A stretch of DNA of 64,000 nt from Sva-07 sp963728355 (GCA_963728355.1 CAVSJQ010000013.1:1-64000), one strand, 5' to 3'; shown: positions 33,799 to 43,426, counted from the stretch's first letter. The notes: generated by a model not told the origin, from the sequence alone. Numbers and translations are program-made.

Positions 33799-34599
33799 AT
33801 GGCCTCTGACACTCGCGAGCTCGAATCGATCACGGTGGAACGCGCCGACGGGGTGGTCACGATCACGCTGCGGCGCCCCGAGAAGAAGAACGCCGCCGAC
33901 GCCGCGATGTGGAACGAGCTGCTCGCTGAGTTCCGGGCCATCGCCGCAAACGCGACCGATCGTGCGGTCGTGCTGACCGGCGCCGGTGGCAACTTCTGTT
34001 CGGGTGCCGATCTGTGGCAGGGCGCGTCGGGTGACGGTCCGCCGCCGCACCAGCTCTCCGCGATGCGGCACATCACCGATGTGTGCCTCGCTCTGCACCG
34101 CGTCCCGCAGCCGACCGTCGCCAAGGTGCGCGGGATCGCGGTTGGCGCCGGCCTCAACCTGGCGTTGTCGTGCGACCTGGTGGTGGCGTCAGAGAACTCC
34201 CGCCTCTCGGAGATCTTCGCCAGGCGGGGTCTGAGTCTCGACTTCGGGGGCTCGTGGTTGCTGCCTCGGCTCGTCGGCATGCACCGCGCGAAGGAACTGG
34301 CGTTGCTCGCCGAGATCATCGACGCACAGCAGGCGTCGGAGATGGGGTTGGTCAATCGTGTGCTGCCGGACGACGAACTCGACGCGTTCGTCGACGACTG
34401 GGCCGCCCGGCTCGCCGGCGGTCCACCGATCGCCCTGGCCATGTCGAAGCGGCTCCTCAACAACTCGATGCACGTCACGCTCGAGGAAGCCCTCGACGAC
34501 GAAGGTCTCTCCCAAACGGTCAACTTCGGCACGAAGGACACCGTCGAGGCGATCAAGGCGTTCATGGAGAAGCGCGATCCCCTCTTCGAGGGCCGCTGA
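33799..34599 (+). CDS. Enoyl-CoA hydratase/isomerase family protein
   Basis: This crotonase-fold enzyme of 266 residues probably hydrates an enoyl-CoA in fatty-acid or amino-acid degradation. Oxyanion-hole segments are VLTGAGGNFCSGADL and VRGIAVGAGLNLALSCDLVVASENSRLSEIFARRGLSLDFGGSWLLPRLVG. The C-terminal helices include MSKRLLNNSMHVTLEEALDDE. The substrate cannot be assigned. Two copies of a palindromic repeat follow the stop. Confidence 0.9.
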   Translation: MASDTRELESITVERADGVVTITLRRPEKKNAADAAMWNELLAEFRAIAANATDRAVVLTGAGGNFCSGADLWQGASGDGPPPHQLSAMRHITDVCLALHRVPQPTVAKVRGIAVGAGLNLALSCDLVVASENSRLSEIFARRGLSLDFGGSWLLPRLVGMHRAKELALLAEIIDAQQASEMGLVNRVLPDDELDAFVDDWAARLAGGPPIALAMSKRLLNNSMHVTLEEALDDEGLSQTVNFGTKDTVEAIKAFMEKRDPLFEGR

Positions 34600-34601
34600 C
34601 C

Positions 34602-34728
34602 ACCGAAATTTGCGCAGATCGTCCCGTTCACCGCAAGGAACCGCACAAGTTTCGGGTGATTGCGTCGGGTCCTCCGAATTGTGCGCAGATCGTCCCGCCC
34701 AGCGCGACGAACCGCACAAGTTTCGGGT
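34602..34728 (-). repeat. Palindromic interspersed repeat (family 2), copies 2 and 3 in tandem
   Basis: Two direct copies lie at 34602-34657 and 34673-34728, each bounded by CCGAA at the left and TTTCGGGT at the right and sharing GCGCAGATCGTCCCG. They are inverted relative to the copies at 27050 and 58683. The pair fills most of the gap 34600-34794. Confidence 0.65.
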
Positions 34729-34781
34729 GTTGAGTCGATGGCGGGAGTGTCGGCTGCCGGTTCTCGATCGCCGCAGCTCGT

Positions 34782-34787
34782 TAGCCT
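34782..34787 (+). promoter_or_regulatory. -10 box for leaderless secreted-protein gene
   Basis: TAGCCT is followed by 7 nt and ATG 34795. It supports this start against longer in-frame extensions that run through the repeat pair. Confidence 0.5.
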
Positions 34788-34794
34788 GGTCGGA

Positions 34795-35598
34795 ATGACA
34801 CGACGGCTGCGACGAGTCGGCCTGCTCGGCCTGCTGTGCGCCGCGCCGCTCGTGCTGCTCGGACCGACCGGCGGCCCCGTTGCGGCCGCGCCACCGCCCG
34901 ACGACCCGCCGCCCGCCACGCTGCCGCCCGACATCCCGCCGCCGGAGCCTGCTGTGCTGACGGATTCGCTGATCCCCGTCCCGGCCGGCTGCCCGGCCCC
35001 CGACCCTGCCGCCGTGGTGTTCACCGGCACGATGATCGGCAAGGACGACGTCACCGAGGTCGTGCGGTTTCGCATCGATCAACTCCGTGCCGGCTCCGCC
35101 GAACCCTGGGCGGCCAACGGCCTGATCGACGTGAGATACGGACCGGACTACCGCTTCCTTGCCGAGGACGAGCAGTACCTCGTCGGAGCCGGCCTCGACC
35201 CGGTCTACGGCGTTCTGGCATCGACGGTCAGGCCTGCCGAGCCGACCTTCGGTGGCAACGACGTCGTCGGCGTCGACGACCTGGCGATCGACTGCCCGGA
35301 ACTCGACGACCCGATCCGGACGTTGCACGTCGACGGCACCAGCGTCGACTCCGGCGTGCTCAGCCTGATGACCGAGGACCGACGGTTGCTGCTGGCGACC
35401 ATTGCCGTTCCGACCATGATCGTGTTCGCCGTGCTGCTGGCGCTCGTGGTGCTGCGCGCCTTCGGTGGCCTCGCGTTCCGTGGGATGTTCCAGCTCGGAC
35501 GCGCTGCGGTGACCCCGGTCCCGGACCATCGGGCCGTCCGTCTGAGGACGCACCGGCCACGGGAAGCCGACCTCGTGACCACACCGCCCGAGGAGTGA
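34795..35598 (+). CDS. Secreted, C-terminally membrane-anchored protein of unknown function
   Basis: The 267-residue protein has an N-terminal signal peptide (RRLRRVGLLGLLCAAPLVLLG, cleavage likely near GPVAAA), a Pro-rich linker, and an extracellular region with two cysteines (AGCPAPDP and IDCPELD). The extracellular part has segments VVFTGTMIGKDDVTEVVRFRIDQL and DVRYGPDYRFLAEDEQYLVGAG that suggest a small beta-barrel. A membrane span follows at about residues 200-222 (LLLATIAVPTMIVFAVLLALVVL), with a basic cytoplasmic tail. No named family is recognised. Confidence 0.8.
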   Translation: MTRRLRRVGLLGLLCAAPLVLLGPTGGPVAAAPPPDDPPPATLPPDIPPPEPAVLTDSLIPVPAGCPAPDPAAVVFTGTMIGKDDVTEVVRFRIDQLRAGSAEPWAANGLIDVRYGPDYRFLAEDEQYLVGAGLDPVYGVLASTVRPAEPTFGGNDVVGVDDLAIDCPELDDPIRTLHVDGTSVDSGVLSLMTEDRRLLLATIAVPTMIVFAVLLALVVLRAFGGLAFRGMFQLGRAAVTPVPDHRAVRLRTHRPREADLVTTPPEE

Positions 35599-35620
35599 GC
35601 CGCCGCTGCGGGAGCGGGCG

Positions 35621-38600
35621 TCAACGCACGGCGAGTCGGACCTCGTCGAGCGCTGCGCTCCAATCGTCGATCGCGATCTGATCGGCATCGCCCTTGGTCG
35701 AGCACCGTACGAGGACCCCGCCCACGACCGGCTCGTCGAGCGCGGTGGCGAGCGCAGCCCCGTACGCCGCCAGTTGGAGCCGGTACCGGCCGATGCGTTC
35801 CGACGACTGCACGGGTCCGGACCACTGGTCGGTCTTGTAGTCGACGATCACGAGACCGTCCGCGGTGCGCACGAGCAGATCGACGTAGCCCTCGAGCACC
35901 CGGTCGCCGATCGGTGCCGCCACGAACAACTCGCGCCAGTGCTCGGCCCCGGCGACCACACTCCGCACGATCGGCGCCGCGAGCGCGGAACGTGCGAGCG
36001 CCGTCACCTCCTGTTCGAGCCCGATCACGCCTTCGGCTGCGCACTGCGCCCGGGCGAGGTTCTCGATGTCGGCGCCGGCGGACAGGTCACAGAACTGCAG
36101 GACGCCGTGAACGGCTCGACCGATGCTGGTGCCGTACCGCCCGCGTTGCCAGGGTGGCAGCTCGACGTTGACGGGTCGCTTGTCGAGGCCGGGATCGTCG
36201 ACCTCGTTGCGTCCGGCTGCACCCGCGAGTTCCTCGGACAGTCGAGTGGCGGCGATGCCGGTGCGCCGTGATGCGGTTGCGAACACGCGGTGACGCTCGG
36301 CCGCCCACTCGTGGTGATCGCTCCACTCGACGACACCCGTTTCGGATGTGGTGTTCGTCTGCGTCTGCAGGGTGGCCTGGATGCTCCGAGCGCCCGAGGT
36401 GGGCTCGGCGGCACCGGCCGCCCACAGCAACTCGGCGGACGTCAGCGGCCCCCAGTCGCCGTAGTCGGCGTTGTTCCTGGTGGGCGCCCCCCGGTGCAAC
36501 GACACGACGAGGTGATCGACGGCCCTGGTGCACGCCACGTACAGCAGGCGCCGCCGCTCGGCGTCACCCATCTGCTCGTCGATCGGCTGGTGGGCGACGA
36601 ACACGCCGTCGTCGCCGCGCCCGGCGAGCATCCACGTGTCGTTCGCCCACACCACGCCGTTCGTCGTTGCCCGTCGCGGCTTGGTCGTGAGCCCGGCGAC
36701 GATCGTGATCGGGAACTCGAGTCCCTTGGCCGCATGGATGGTCATCACCCGAACGGCGTCGTGGTCGTTCTCGGGCAGGATCGTGTCGGCGACCCGGCTC
36801 TCCGAGGCCTGCATGGTGGCCCACTGCAGATACCGGCGCATGCCGTGTCCGCCCGCATCGGCCCAGGCCCTGGCCTGCTCGATGACGAACCGCAGCCGCC
36901 GCCACACATCGCGGGCGTCGGGACCCGCCAACGCCAGATCGAACGCACGGCGTTCGTCGGCCAGCGCGGCGAGCAGATCGGCAGCCGACGTCGTGCCGAC
37001 CCGTTCGGCCAGCGACCTGACGTGGGCGATCGCGTCGGCGACGGGGTGGTCGTGCACCTCGTCGGGCGGCGCCGCCCAGAGATTCCAGGTGCCACCACTG
37101 GACTTCCATTCCCACAGCTCGACGTCGCTGCAGCCGTAGAGCGGGCTCCGCAAGGCCTCGACCAGTGCCAGCGTGTCGGTGGGGTCGTCGGCGGCGCGCA
37201 GCGCCAACAGCAACTGGCGGATCTCGGTGGTGGCGTACACGACCGAAGAGTTCTCGGCCCGGTAGGACAGTTCTGCCCGGCGAAGCTCGGCTTCGAGCGA
37301 CGGCAGCGAGATCCGGGTGGGCAGCAGGATGCAGATGTCGCCGGGCCGGCACGGGCGCAACTCGTCGAGGGTTTCGTCGTACACCGGCCAGCCCTCGGCG
37401 AGCGCCGTCGACACCGTGGCGGCGACGTCGGTGGCCTCGCGGAGGCGCAGTGCGTCGGCCGCGCCCATGTCGGCGTTGCGTTGGTTGGCGGTGAGGTCGT
37501 CGTGGCGGTCGGCGCCGATCAGTGACACCGTTCCGTGGTCGAGCCGCGGAGCCGCCCGGCAGGCGTCGAGCGCCTGGAACGCGGGTTGCGCATCGGGCTC
37601 GTAGCTGATCAACCGGCCGAACACGTCGTTGGCGAAGTCGATCACGTCTCGTGTCGATCGGAAGTTGGCCGACAGTCGGACGGTGTCGGCGCCGACCTGG
37701 TCGGCTGCCCGGAGATATTGCGAGATGTCGGCGCGACGGAACCGGTAGATCGACTGTTTGGGGTCGCCGACGATGAACAGGCGTCCCGGCAACGGACGCA
37801 GGTCTCGCCACGAACGATGCTCGTACGCCCCCGCCACCGGCTGTTGAGCCGGGTCGTCGGGGTCGGCGGTGAGCCGTACGGCGATCTCCAGTTGGATGGG
37901 ATCGGTGTCTTGGAACTCGTCGAGCAGCACGCGCACGTACCGTTCGTGGAGAAGGCGGCGCAGGTGCGGGTGGTCGGTGAGCACGCGGCGGGCGAGCACC
38001 AGCAGGTCGTGGAACTCGAGCTGTCCCGACGTGGCGCGCTCGGTGGCCGCATCGAGGACGAAACGGCCCATGATCGCACCGAGCAGCAGACGTCGATGCC
38101 GCTTGACGCCCTCGAGGTGCCCGTTGGCGAGGCGTCCGAGCTCGACTTCGTCGGTCCGGAGCGAGTCGAGGGCGTCCTCGCCGCCGGCCCCGAACGCTGC
38201 CGTCCACTTCCCCTTCGCGCCGGGCAGCACCTTCAAGCCGCCCCAGTGGCCACACTTGGCGTCGAGTGCGGCGAGCGCTTCGAGTCGGGTGCGCAGGCTC
38301 TCGCTCTGCAGGCCGCCTGCCAGCGCGACGAGCTCGGCGATGATGTCGGCCTGCTTGTCGTCGGCCGGCACCTCCGTGGATGCGATGCGGGCGACGAGCC
38401 GACCGAGCTCGGCGGTGTCGAGCCGCAGTGGACCGGGATCGGACAGGTCGACGCGGTCGCTCACCAGGTCCCAATTGGCCCGGAAGTCGTCGGCCATGCG
38501 TCGGGCGCCCTTGTTGACGCCGAAGCCGTCGAACTCGCACAACTCGACGAACGCCCGGCCACCACCGATGAGCCCCACAGCGGGATCGGCCTCGTCGAGC

Positions 38601-39043
38601 AGACGGTCGAGGAGGTCGTTCCACTGCTCTTCGAACGCGAGACCGCTCTGCAGTTCGTCGAGCACGGTGAAGCCGGGCGGCAGGCCGGCGTCGATGGGAA
38701 AGTCGAACAGGATCCGTCGGGCGAACGAATGGAGGGTGCCGATCGGTGCATGGTCGAGCCGAGCGAGCGCAGCTGCGGTCTCGGGTCCGGGCTCTGCCTC
38801 GAGACGTTGCCGGGTGCGACTGCGCAGTTCGGCGGCCGCCTTCTCGGTGAACGTGATCGCGGCGACCCCGGTGATCGGCACACCCGAACGCACGAGGTTG
38901 ACGATCCGGGCCACCAGCGAGCTGGTCTTGCCTGCGCCCGCCCCGGCTTCGACGAAGAGCGTGGTCGCGAGGTCGGATCGGATCCGTCGACGTTCGGCAT
39001 CGTCCGGCGGTGATACGGACAGCGTGGTGGGGGAGGTGATCAT
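35621..39043 (-). CDS. addA: AddA-type ATP-dependent helicase-nuclease subunit
   Basis: This UvrD-family helicase with a C-terminal nuclease domain resects double-strand breaks for RecA loading. Motifs in order are Walker A EAGAGAGKT (residues 32-40), the TFTEKAAAELRSR motif, DEFQDTD (about 373-379), VGDPKQSIYRFRRAD (about 422-436), MTIHAAKGLEFP and LLYVACTRA. The nuclease site is GYVDLLVR...VIVDYKTD near residues 1045-1068. The 1140-residue size fits AddA. ATG 39043 overlaps the stop of the upstream partner by four bases (ATGA). Mycobacterial AdnB is the closest alternative name. Confidence 0.88.
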   Translation of the reverse strand: MITSPTTLSVSPPDDAERRRIRSDLATTLFVEAGAGAGKTSSLVARIVNLVRSGVPITGVAAITFTEKAAAELRSRTRQRLEAEPGPETAAALARLDHAPIGTLHSFARRILFDFPIDAGLPPGFTVLDELQSGLAFEEQWNDLLDRLLDEADPAVGLIGGGRAFVELCEFDGFGVNKGARRMADDFRANWDLVSDRVDLSDPGPLRLDTAELGRLVARIASTEVPADDKQADIIAELVALAGGLQSESLRTRLEALAALDAKCGHWGGLKVLPGAKGKWTAAFGAGGEDALDSLRTDEVELGRLANGHLEGVKRHRRLLLGAIMGRFVLDAATERATSGQLEFHDLLVLARRVLTDHPHLRRLLHERYVRVLLDEFQDTDPIQLEIAVRLTADPDDPAQQPVAGAYEHRSWRDLRPLPGRLFIVGDPKQSIYRFRRADISQYLRAADQVGADTVRLSANFRSTRDVIDFANDVFGRLISYEPDAQPAFQALDACRAAPRLDHGTVSLIGADRHDDLTANQRNADMGAADALRLREATDVAATVSTALAEGWPVYDETLDELRPCRPGDICILLPTRISLPSLEAELRRAELSYRAENSSVVYATTEIRQLLLALRAADDPTDTLALVEALRSPLYGCSDVELWEWKSSGGTWNLWAAPPDEVHDHPVADAIAHVRSLAERVGTTSAADLLAALADERRAFDLALAGPDARDVWRRLRFVIEQARAWADAGGHGMRRYLQWATMQASESRVADTILPENDHDAVRVMTIHAAKGLEFPITIVAGLTTKPRRATTNGVVWANDTWMLAGRGDDGVFVAHQPIDEQMGDAERRRLLYVACTRAVDHLVVSLHRGAPTRNNADYGDWGPLTSAELLWAAGAAEPTSGARSIQATLQTQTNTTSETGVVEWSDHHEWAAERHRVFATASRRTGIAATRLSEELAGAAGRNEVDDPGLDKRPVNVELPPWQRGRYGTSIGRAVHGVLQFCDLSAGADIENLARAQCAAEGVIGLEQEVTALARSALAAPIVRSVVAGAEHWRELFVAAPIGDRVLEGYVDLLVRTADGLVIVDYKTDQWSGPVQSSERIGRYRLQLAAYGAALATALDEPVVGGVLVRCSTKGDADQIAIDDWSAALDEVRLAVR

Positions 39044-42030
39044 CGGCTGGGCTCCTCGACGCCGAACCACGCGGCGAGGCGGGGATCGTGGTGCTTGCGA
39101 TCCCACTCGGCCCACCGTTCGGCCGTTCCGAGCCCGTCGGGCTCGCAGTAGTGGCAGCCGACGAAGAACCGCCATCCCGGTCGCTCGGGCCGATTCGGGA
39201 AGAATCCCGCCTCGATGCCGGCGACGACGCTCGCCAACGATTCGCTCACCCGGGCGTCGACGGCGGGAGTCATCACGTATCCCGGCCGGGCGTACTGACC
39301 CTTGCGAAGCAGGCCGTACTCGGCCAACACCGGCGTGTCGGGTCCGCCGAAGCGGACACGGGCCGCAGCGGCGTAACTCGGCAGCTGGAACAACATGCCG
39401 CCGAGCGTGGGATCGTCGACCGACAGATCCTTGAACTTGTCCTTGCCCCCTGACTTGTGATCGGTGACCACGAGGCGGCCGTCGCATGTGCGGTCGACGC
39501 GGTCGATCGTGCCCCGCAGGAGGATCGGACGTCCGTCGGGCAAGGCGATCGAGACGCAGTCGTCGGCGCCGAAGCGCATCTCGGAGGCGAGCACCACCGA
39601 TCCGCGCGCGACGACGAGGTCGCTGTCGTGGCGCAGCCACGTGAGCAGATCGTCGAGCATGCGGGCGCGTTCGTCGGCCCAGAACGCCGGCCGTCCCGTA
39701 CGTCCACGCCGTTCGGTGCGCTCGCACACCTCGTGGAAGAACGTCGTCAGTGCGTCGTGGTGGTCGTCACTCCAGCCGTCAGGCCCCGGCTGGGGAAGTG
39801 CACCGTCGACCACCGCTTGGTGGAAGAGGTCGAGTGCCGCGTGGTGTGCCGTGCCTCGGTCGCGTGCCGTGATGCTGATCTCGTCACCGGGCTCCTCGAC
39901 CGGTTCGACGTCGAGCAGATGGTGATCGAAGTAGGCGTGCGGACACGCCGACCACGCCTCGAGCCGGCTCGGTGAGACGACCTCGTCGAGGCGGGGCACC
40001 TGGACCGACGAGAGGTCGCCGTCGTACTCGGTGAGCACGTCGCTGCGTCGACCGTCGAGCACTCGGAGGCCGCGCTGCAGCACGGGGTCGTCGGAGCCCG
40101 TGGCGTGGTCGTTGAGTGGACGGCCGGAGCGAACGTGATGTGCCCGGCTCCGCAGACGGTGTTCGACGTCGCTCACCGGGAACACCGCGGATTCGATACC
40201 CGCATGGTGGGACGCAACCGTGCGTTGCGTGCCGACCCAGGGCGCAACCCACCGTGACAGCTCGGCCGACGAGGTCGAGCGGAGATCGCCGCGTGGCGCG
40301 GTGAGGGTGACGGCACTGGTGGCCAGTGTGGACAGCAGGACCCGGTGGAGCCGAACGGCACGAGCGTCGGCCGTGGGCAGGCCGGCCAGTGCGCGGTCGG
40401 TCTCGGAGAGCAGAGGATCGCTGACCGGTCGCGGGGGCAGCAGGCCTTCGGCGGCGCCGAGGACGATCGCGACGTCGACGTCGAGCCCAACGGCACCGGC
40501 CAACGGCGCAGCGGTGACACCATGTCCGACGCGTCCCTGCCGTGGTGGTGTGGCGTCGAGTTCGCTTCCGAGGGTCGACCGGAAGCGGTGGCGCGTCACC
40601 GGTTCGCTGACCGGGTCGAGGTGGCCGAGCCGGTCGAGTGCGCCTGCCAGCGCTTCGTAGGCGCGGTATTCGGGCTCGGCGAGCCGCTCGATCGTGTGGT
40701 GGCCGAGGCGCAGCTGCAGCTGTTCGCTGCACCAGGCTGCCCACTCGGCCCACGTGCGGGTGGCCGCCGGATGCCCCAGTTGGGTGCGCAGATCCGTGAC
40801 GAACGCCTGCAGCGACGCCGCCGAGGAACTCCACCGCTCGCTGCCGGCCAGTGACCCGAGCCGGCGGTCCCAGTCGTCGTCTCTCGCCACCCCGGCCTCG
40901 CGGCTGACGCGCTCCCAGCTCGCCGTCGGGAGGTGTTCGCCGTCGGCGCCGCGCATCGGGACGTCGGCCAGCATGTCGAACACGTTGCGCCGGCGCAGAC
41001 CGCGTCGGTCGACGTCGAGCAGGTCGAGCAGGAGTCGTGGAGCGAGGCGCTCGGCGAGCGTTGTGCCCGGACGACCGTTCCACGGGATGTCGGCGGCGGT
41101 GAGGTGGTGTTCGACGAGCCGCGCGTACGGACGCTGCGCCGGCCAGAGCACGGCGATGCGTTCGAAGGAGATGCCTCGGCGCGCGGCATCGACGACGAGA
41201 CGCACGGCTTCGCGTACCTCCTCGTCAGCGTCGGTGGTCGACACGATCGCCACCGGCCAGGCCGCCGCGTCGGCGTCGCGATGGGGGTGGCCGGGAGCGT
41301 CGCGAGCGGTGTCGACCAGGCCGGTGGCGCCGAGCGCATCCAACAGGTCCCGGCTGTCGGCGTCGGCATCGGTATCGCCGACGAGCTGAGCGACGATCCG
41401 GACGTCGATCTGGTCACCGAGCGCCCGCACGAAGCTGGTTGCGAGGCCGGACAACTCGACCGGCAGGTACAGCACCAGGCTGCGCAACCCGTCGGGAACG
41501 CCCTGTTCGACCGAGCTCGTTGCCCTGGTGAACAGATCGGCTTCGTCGTACCACCGCGCACGCAGCGCCGTGTCGATCGCCGAACTGATGCGCACGGCCT
41601 GGCGGCCGCGCAACGACTCGTCCCGCAGCCGCGCGACGTCGACCGGGTCGGCCAGTCGGAGTTCGGCGTGGAGTTCGCGCAGCGCCACCACCGTGGACGG
41701 GTGGGTCGCGACGGCACCGAACGGGCCCGGGTCGTTGCTGAGCAGCGCCGCGATCGTGAGGTCGATCACCGGCGTCGACATCGGCGACCTGCCCTCGGCC
41801 GCGAGCAGTGGGCCGGCGATCAGTTCGGCCAGGCGGTTCAACGTGACCATGTCGACGCCTGCGAAACCGCCCTGGCGTCCGAGTGCCCGGCGGGTCATGA
41901 CGCCACAGGTGTTGGTGGGCACTGCGACCGTGACCGGGGCGAGCGGGTCTGGCCCCTTTGCGCGGGAGATCGCGGTGGCCAGTGCGTCCAGTGCGCTTCG
42001 GGGAGCGACGAGCGTTGCAGAGATCGGCAC
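39040..42030 (-). CDS. AddB-like nuclease subunit of the helicase-nuclease complex
   Basis: This 996-residue protein lacks a Walker A motif but shows remnants of a helicase fold (MTRRALGRQGGFAGVDMVTLNRLAELIAGPLL; AIVLGAAEGLLPPRP) and a C-terminal PD-(D/E)XK nuclease (RGTIDRVDRTCDGRLVVTDHKSGGK, about residues 838-858). It precedes and overlaps addA, so the two form a two-subunit complex. The four-cysteine iron-sulfur pattern of AddB is incomplete: SACPHAYF and GCHYCEPDGLG supply three cysteines, with no fourth at the expected place. The start is GTG at 42030. Confidence 0.82.
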   Translation of the reverse strand: MPISATLVAPRSALDALATAISRAKGPDPLAPVTVAVPTNTCGVMTRRALGRQGGFAGVDMVTLNRLAELIAGPLLAAEGRSPMSTPVIDLTIAALLSNDPGPFGAVATHPSTVVALRELHAELRLADPVDVARLRDESLRGRQAVRISSAIDTALRARWYDEADLFTRATSSVEQGVPDGLRSLVLYLPVELSGLATSFVRALGDQIDVRIVAQLVGDTDADADSRDLLDALGATGLVDTARDAPGHPHRDADAAAWPVAIVSTTDADEEVREAVRLVVDAARRGISFERIAVLWPAQRPYARLVEHHLTAADIPWNGRPGTTLAERLAPRLLLDLLDVDRRGLRRRNVFDMLADVPMRGADGEHLPTASWERVSREAGVARDDDWDRRLGSLAGSERWSSSAASLQAFVTDLRTQLGHPAATRTWAEWAAWCSEQLQLRLGHHTIERLAEPEYRAYEALAGALDRLGHLDPVSEPVTRHRFRSTLGSELDATPPRQGRVGHGVTAAPLAGAVGLDVDVAIVLGAAEGLLPPRPVSDPLLSETDRALAGLPTADARAVRLHRVLLSTLATSAVTLTAPRGDLRSTSSAELSRWVAPWVGTQRTVASHHAGIESAVFPVSDVEHRLRSRAHHVRSGRPLNDHATGSDDPVLQRGLRVLDGRRSDVLTEYDGDLSSVQVPRLDEVVSPSRLEAWSACPHAYFDHHLLDVEPVEEPGDEISITARDRGTAHHAALDLFHQAVVDGALPQPGPDGWSDDHHDALTTFFHEVCERTERRGRTGRPAFWADERARMLDDLLTWLRHDSDLVVARGSVVLASEMRFGADDCVSIALPDGRPILLRGTIDRVDRTCDGRLVVTDHKSGGKDKFKDLSVDDPTLGGMLFQLPSYAAAARVRFGGPDTPVLAEYGLLRKGQYARPGYVMTPAVDARVSESLASVVAGIEAGFFPNRPERPGWRFFVGCHYCEPDGLGTAERWAEWDRKHHDPRLAAWFGVEEPSR

Positions 42031-42069
42031 ATCACCGATCGTAGGGAAGGGGTGTCACAGTCGGCGGTC

Positions 42070-42075
42070 TACCAT
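42070..42075 (+). promoter_or_regulatory. -10 box for leaderless GNAT gene
   Basis: TACCAT is followed by 6 nt and ATG 42082. It lies in the 51-nt divergent gap between addB and the GNAT gene. Confidence 0.5.
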
Positions 42076-42081
42076 CGCCGC

Positions 42082-42654
42082 ATGCGTGTCCGCCGGGCCG
42101 ACAACGACGACCGATCAGCGCTCTGCGTCACCGCGGTGCGGGCCTTCGTCGACGATCCGGTGATGCGGTGGTTGTATCCGGAGGACGAGGTGTTCCTCGC
42201 TCCCGGCGGGGAGGTGCTGCGCCCGGCGATGAGCGGCTGGATCCGTCTCGGCGAGGTGTGGTGCACCGACGATGGTGCCGGCGCGGCCGTCTGGATTCCG
42301 CCGGGCCGACCGGAGGTCGACTTCACCGTCGATCCGCCGGCGCCGGAGCCGCCGCCCGATCGGCTGGAGCGCTTCGCGATCCTCGGGCCACTGATGGAAC
42401 GGCACACCCCGCCGGAGCCCCACTGGTATCTGCAGCTCCTGGCCACGCATCCCGACTGGCAACGCCGCGGGATCGGCGCCGCACTGATGGCCGTCGTGTT
42501 CGAGCGTGCCGATGCCGACGGGCTGCCGTGCTATCTGGAGACCGAGACGGTCGAGAACGTGGCGTACTACGGGCACCATGGCTTCGCCGTGCGATCCGAG
42601 TGGGACGTCCCCACCGGCCCGCACATGTGGGGCATGTACCGCCCCGCGAGCTGA
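42082..42654 (+). CDS. GNAT family N-acetyltransferase
   Basis: The 190-residue protein has the acetyl-CoA loop ATHPDWQRRGIGAALMAVVFERAD and the following beta-bulge segment CYLETETVENVAYYGHHGFAV. The N-terminal half (DDPVMRWLYPEDEVF, WCTDDGAGAAVWIPPG) resembles the branch of GNATs annotated near puromycin-type or polyamine acetyltransferases. The acceptor is not identifiable. The stop is followed at once by repeats shared with trmD. Confidence 0.85.
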   Translation: MRVRRADNDDRSALCVTAVRAFVDDPVMRWLYPEDEVFLAPGGEVLRPAMSGWIRLGEVWCTDDGAGAAVWIPPGRPEVDFTVDPPAPEPPPDRLERFAILGPLMERHTPPEPHWYLQLLATHPDWQRRGIGAALMAVVFERADADGLPCYLETETVENVAYYGHHGFAVRSEWDVPTGPHMWGMYRPAS

Positions 42655-42657
42655 CCT

Positions 42658-42726
42658 GTCCGTCAGGGTCGGGTCCGGAAGGACCGGCTGCCGTCAGGGT
42701 CGGGTCCGGAAGGACGGAAGGACCGG
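42658..42726 (+). repeat. Interspersed repeat (family 3), two and a half direct copies
   Basis: The unit CGTCAGGGTCGGGTCCGGAA recurs at 42662 and 42692 (period 30), with a partial third unit at 42716-42726. Each unit contains GTCC-GGAA-GGAC, a hairpin with a GNRA-type tetraloop. The array lies between convergent GNAT and rpe genes and may act as a two-way terminator. A near-identical copy is inside trmD. Confidence 0.7.
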
Positions 42727-42727
42727 C

Positions 42728-43414
42728 TCAGGTGGGACGGGCGGCCTCGGCCCGGGCGCGGAGGTCGGAGACGGCGTGCTCGAGGCCCTCGGGGTCCTTG
42801 TAGAGGGCGCTGCCTGCGACCAGCACGTTGGCGCCTGCGGCGGTGGCACCGGCGATGGTGGAGGGGCTGATGCCGCCGTCGACCTCGAGATCGACCGTGT
42901 CGGACAGGCCGGCATCGTCGAGCATGGCGCGGATCTCGCGGATCTTCGGTTCCATCGTGGCGATGTACGCCTGGCCGCCGAAGCCCGGATTGACCGTCAT
43001 CACCAGCACCAGGTCGACGAGATCGAGCACATGGGCGATCGCCGACGCCGGCGTCGCCGGGTTCAGCGCCACGGCGGCCTTGGCGCCGAGATCCCCGATG
43101 TTGCCCAGCGTGCGGTGCAGGTGGGTGCACGCCTCGGCATGCACGATCAGCCGCGAGCACCCGGCGTCGACGTACTGCTTCGCCATCACATCGGGCGTGC
43201 ACACCATCAGATGCGCCTCGAAGGGCACCGAGGTGTGCGGGCGGGCCGAGGCGATCACGTCGGGGCCGAACGTGAGGTTCGGTACGAACTGGCCGTCCAT
43301 CACGTCCCACTGGATCAGGTCGACGCCGGCGGCCTCGAGTGCGCCAACCTCCTCGCCGAGCTTGGAGAAATCGGCCGGCAGGACGGACGGGGCGATCTGA
43401 ACGGGACGACTCAT
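42728..43414 (-). CDS. rpe: Ribulose-phosphate 3-epimerase
   Basis: Rpe interconverts ribulose-5-phosphate and xylulose-5-phosphate in the pentose phosphate pathway. The TIM-barrel protein of 228 residues shows IAPSVLPADFSKLGEEV, the metal-binding QWDVMDGQFVPNLTFGP, HLMV, MTVNPGFGGQAYI and the phosphate-binding EVDGGISPSTI. All expected catalytic regions are present. ATG 43414 gives the standard N-terminus. Confidence 0.96.
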   Translation of the reverse strand: MSRPVQIAPSVLPADFSKLGEEVGALEAAGVDLIQWDVMDGQFVPNLTFGPDVIASARPHTSVPFEAHLMVCTPDVMAKQYVDAGCSRLIVHAEACTHLHRTLGNIGDLGAKAAVALNPATPASAIAHVLDLVDLVLVMTVNPGFGGQAYIATMEPKIREIRAMLDDAGLSDTVDLEVDGGISPSTIAGATAAGANVLVAGSALYKDPEGLEHAVSDLRARAEAARPT

Positions 43415-43426
43415 CGAGGCCGCAAC

